NCBI RefSeq assembly: GCF_007859275.1
Contig: NZ_VOHC01000011.1
Span: forward strand, 432,487-496,486
Source: Planomicrobium sp. CPCC 101079
Lineage (GTDB): Bacteria > Bacillota > Bacilli > Bacillales_A > Planococcaceae
Length of the DNA: 64,000 nt
Direction of reading: 5' to 3'
The notes below the pieces were generated by a model. That model was not told the origin of the DNA and made no database searches. It was given only the letters and a program-made list of their open reading frames with translations. Each line of letters opens with the position of its first letter. Positions within the stretch are counted from its first letter, which is position 1. Positions 62,325-64,000 of the stretch are shown here, piece after piece. Position numbers and translations under genes: made by a program.

Positions 62325-62931
62325 ATGGCTGGAATGGGCCCAGCGGATTCAATCCTTATCCCAGGCAGGGCTTGCTTTTTCGAAAAATGGCTATGATATC
62401 GAACGGTATGAAGAACTCAGAACCATCAGCACTGAGATTATGCAAGAGCATACCGGTCTTGAAATGGAAAAACTTAAAGATTTGTTCGCAAGCGAAAGCG
62501 GTTATCAAACCCCTAAAGTTGATATTCGTGGTGCAGTCTTCCGGAATGGCCAGATTCTTATGGTCAAAGAAGTCATAGACGGTAAATGGGCACTGCCTGG
62601 CGGTTTTTGCGATGTCGGTTTATCACCGGCAGAAAATATTGTTAAGGAGATTAAGGAAGAATCGGGCTTTGAAGTGGTTCCTATCAAATTGCTGGCGCTA
62701 TTGGATTTAAAAAAACATGGCAATCCTGCGCAACCTTATCATTATTATAAAGTCTTTATACAGTGCGGCATTGTCGGCGGACAAGCTGAAAATGGCCTAG
62801 AGACAGATGATGTCCGGTTCTATAGCGAAAATGACTTGCCGGAATTGTCGCTTGCCCGCAACACGGAAACGCAAATCCGTTTGCTTTTTGATTTTTTGAG
62901 AGATCCACATAAAGAAGCAGTATTCGATTAA
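62314..62931 (+). CDS. Nudix hydrolase with Nudix_N domain
   Basis: 205 residues. The N-terminal helical domain of about 60 residues (KWLEWAQRIQSLSQAGLAFS and following) is the one found in a subset of Nudix enzymes acting on nucleoside diphosphates linked to another group. The Nudix box is the variant GGFCDVGLSPAENIVKEIKE then ESG: the usual first Glu is Asp, as in relatives (GGWADV). Start at TTG 62314, since AGAGGTG is upstream and homologs begin in this way. It overlaps the HAD gene. Confidence 0.85.
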   Translation: MSVKWLEWAQRIQSLSQAGLAFSKNGYDIERYEELRTISTEIMQEHTGLEMEKLKDLFASESGYQTPKVDIRGAVFRNGQILMVKEVIDGKWALPGGFCDVGLSPAENIVKEIKEESGFEVVPIKLLALLDLKKHGNPAQPYHYYKVFIQCGIVGGQAENGLETDDVRFYSENDLPELSLARNTETQIRLLFDFLRDPHKEAVFD

Positions 62932-63012
62932 CATTTGCCACAAAGACCGCTTCCCTCTTACCGCCTTAAACTTGAAGGCTGTTAGGAAGAAAAACTAAAG
63001 AAGGTCATCTAA

Positions 63013-63828
63013 TTGGAATTGCTCACTGAAAAGTTGTTATTGATCGCATTGTTCGTCTTGATCATCCATTCAATTGAAACACTTGCTTACGCTGTCCGGC
63101 TGTCAGGTGCGCGGGTGAGGCTGCTTGCTTCCGCCTTATCGCTTTTTAACGTCATGGTCATGGTTTCCCGGCTCGCCAATATGATGCAGCAGCCGTTTAC
63201 CGGAAGTTTAGTCGACGCCGCACCAGCGGCAAATGCATTGGCATTTGTTGAGAACCAGTATCGCGTCATCATCGGTTCTTCAACACTTGGTACGATAGTA
63301 GGCATCCTGCTTTTGCCGACGTTCATTTCGATTTTTTCAAGAGCCATCATTCACTTGTCCGAAGAGCGGGGCTCCCTTCCCCGATTGGCCAAAAAAGGGC
63401 TGACCATCGAATACATAAAACGCGGCATCACCCATATTCAAATTCCCAGGCTGTCGTATTTAAAAAACATCTCATTAAAAGACATTCCGGTGAAATTGTT
63501 CCTTATCAATATGGTAATCACCGCCATTTATACAATCGGCGTATTGGCCGCGTTATATGCTGCGATCCTTGTTCCCGAAAGAGCGACAACTGCCATTATG
63601 GCTTCGGGACTGATCAATGGCTTGGCGACCATTTTGCTGATCGTTTTCGTCGATCCGAAAATTTCCGTACTGGCAGATGATGTCATCAATCAACGCGGAA
63701 GCTACCTTCACTTGAAAAGTGTAGCTTTAATGATGATCACTTCCCGTCTGTTCGGAACCATACTTGCCCAGCTTTTCTTTTTGCCCGGCGCAAAATACAT
63801 TGCATGGTTCACCAAATTCATCGTATAA
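63013..63828 (+). CDS. amj: Lipid II flippase Amj family protein
   Basis: 271 residues with six to seven membrane segments. The N-terminal IHSIETLAYAVRLSGARV and MVSRLANMMQQPFTGSLVD match the Amj (YdaH, DUF2837) family in pattern. In Bacillus subtilis Amj is an alternative lipid II flippase that can replace MurJ and is induced when MurJ fails. Start at TTG 63013, with AAGAAGG upstream. No stress promoter could be identified by eye. Confidence 0.85.
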   Translation: MELLTEKLLLIALFVLIIHSIETLAYAVRLSGARVRLLASALSLFNVMVMVSRLANMMQQPFTGSLVDAAPAANALAFVENQYRVIIGSSTLGTIVGILLLPTFISIFSRAIIHLSEERGSLPRLAKKGLTIEYIKRGITHIQIPRLSYLKNISLKDIPVKLFLINMVITAIYTIGVLAALYAAILVPERATTAIMASGLINGLATILLIVFVDPKISVLADDVINQRGSYLHLKSVALMMITSRLFGTILAQLFFLPGAKYIAWFTKFIV

Positions 63829-63847
63829 AAACCCCGCTCATCGAAAA

Positions 63848-64000
63848 TGGACTGACCCGTTAATTTGAGACACAAGAAAAAACACCTAGACTGCCATTGT
63901 CCGGTATTCAACCGGAGAGTGGCAGTTTAATTTTTGGAACGGTCGGATGTAGTTGTAATAATACATGTAATCTTCAACTTTTTGTTGTACAATGGCAGTG
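63848..64000 (-). mobile_element. End of an IS3-family insertion sequence
   Basis: One end begins near 63848 with TGGACTGACCCGTTAATTTG, the TG-start and GACTGACCC pattern of IS3/IS150-group terminal repeats. It is followed at once by the 3' end of the transposase. The other end lies outside the window, so size and target duplication cannot be seen. Confidence 0.75.
63886..64000 (-). CDS. IS3-family transposase (OrfB), C-terminal end
   Basis: About 38 residues visible up to TAG at 63888-63886: VEDYMYYYNYIRPFQKLN followed by CHSPVEYR. This is the typical end of the integrase-core ORF of IS3-family elements (YYNxxRxxxxLxxxSPxxYR). The DDE residues lie outside the window. Confidence 0.85.
   Translation of the reverse strand, partial: TAIVQQKVEDYMYYYNYIRPFQKLNCHSPVEYRTMAV

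Noticed and set aside
1..64000. CRISPR arrays, rRNA or tRNA genes, prophage modules
   Set aside because: No regularly spaced repeats, no cloverleaf or rRNA sequence, and no phage structural genes could be found by reading.

Overview
The window reads as chromosomal DNA of a low-to-mid GC Gram-positive bacterium of the Bacillales. Planococcaceae (Planococcus-like) fits best, from the protein flavour, the strong AGGAGG-type ribosome binding sites, and the T-box, S-box, MhqR-box, FruR and RsbR-type elements. This assignment is inference. I saw no rRNA, tRNA, CRISPR array or prophage.

Layout. 1-350: minus-strand T-box leader (Tyr-type specifier) and the first codons of its gene. 0.45-1.2 kb: a GrdB/PrdB-like protein with an in-frame UGA at the redox-active position (UxxC), followed by a SECIS-like hairpin. 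1.6-5.6 kb: hen1-pnkp RNA-repair operon. 5.7-8.4 kb: zinc-ribbon protein, MhqR-box-controlled dioxygenase, cation/proton antiporter. 8.8-11.7 kb: truncated M1-peptidase remnant, aldo/keto reductase, EamA transporter, VOC protein. 12-13 kb: AT-rich island with a free-standing LAGLIDADG endonuclease. 13-24.4 kb: acetyltransferases, cupin, MarR-GNAT fusion, DnaQ-like exonuclease, UbiB kinase, Nudix enzymes, membrane proteins. 24.9-27.5 kb: nucleotide kinase-like protein (with a Walker A Lys to Asn change), nucleotidyltransferase-like protein, SDR, and a histidine phosphatase that needs an ATT start.

28.2-34 kb is the sugar block. fruR-fruK-fruA (minus) diverges from ptsH-ptsI (plus) across phased FruR-like repeats, so fructose uptake and phosphorylation lie beside the general PTS carriers. 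ptsH carries two compensating indels. 34-46.7 kb: EamA transporter divergent from an Lrp/AsnC regulator, an OsmC-like protein with a second in-frame UGA at the catalytic cysteine, an RsbR paralogue, phosphatases, a PrmC-like methyltransferase, MBL hydrolase, NAD(P)HX dehydratase, racemase, ZIP transporter, aldo/keto reductase, and a SAM-I riboswitch before a MetE-like gene.

46.7-64 kb: BASS transporter with a GlcD-like oxidase, an M3 peptidase whose HExxH reads HVLGH, an MFS/SgrR divergent pair, a GAF-GAF-PAS-GGDEF-EAL protein in operon with a ThDP enzyme, Nudix and HAD enzymes, the lipid II flippase Amj, and one end of an IS3-family element.

The most notable result is the pair of independent UGA-containing genes. 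In both, UGA stands where the family has its redox cysteine, and in both a 7-bp hairpin follows with its loop 25-26 nt downstream of the UGA. Together they suggest the organism makes selenocysteine. Several single-base anomalies (ptsH, a Nudix gene, M3 peptidase, Walker A) should be checked against raw reads before being taken as biology.
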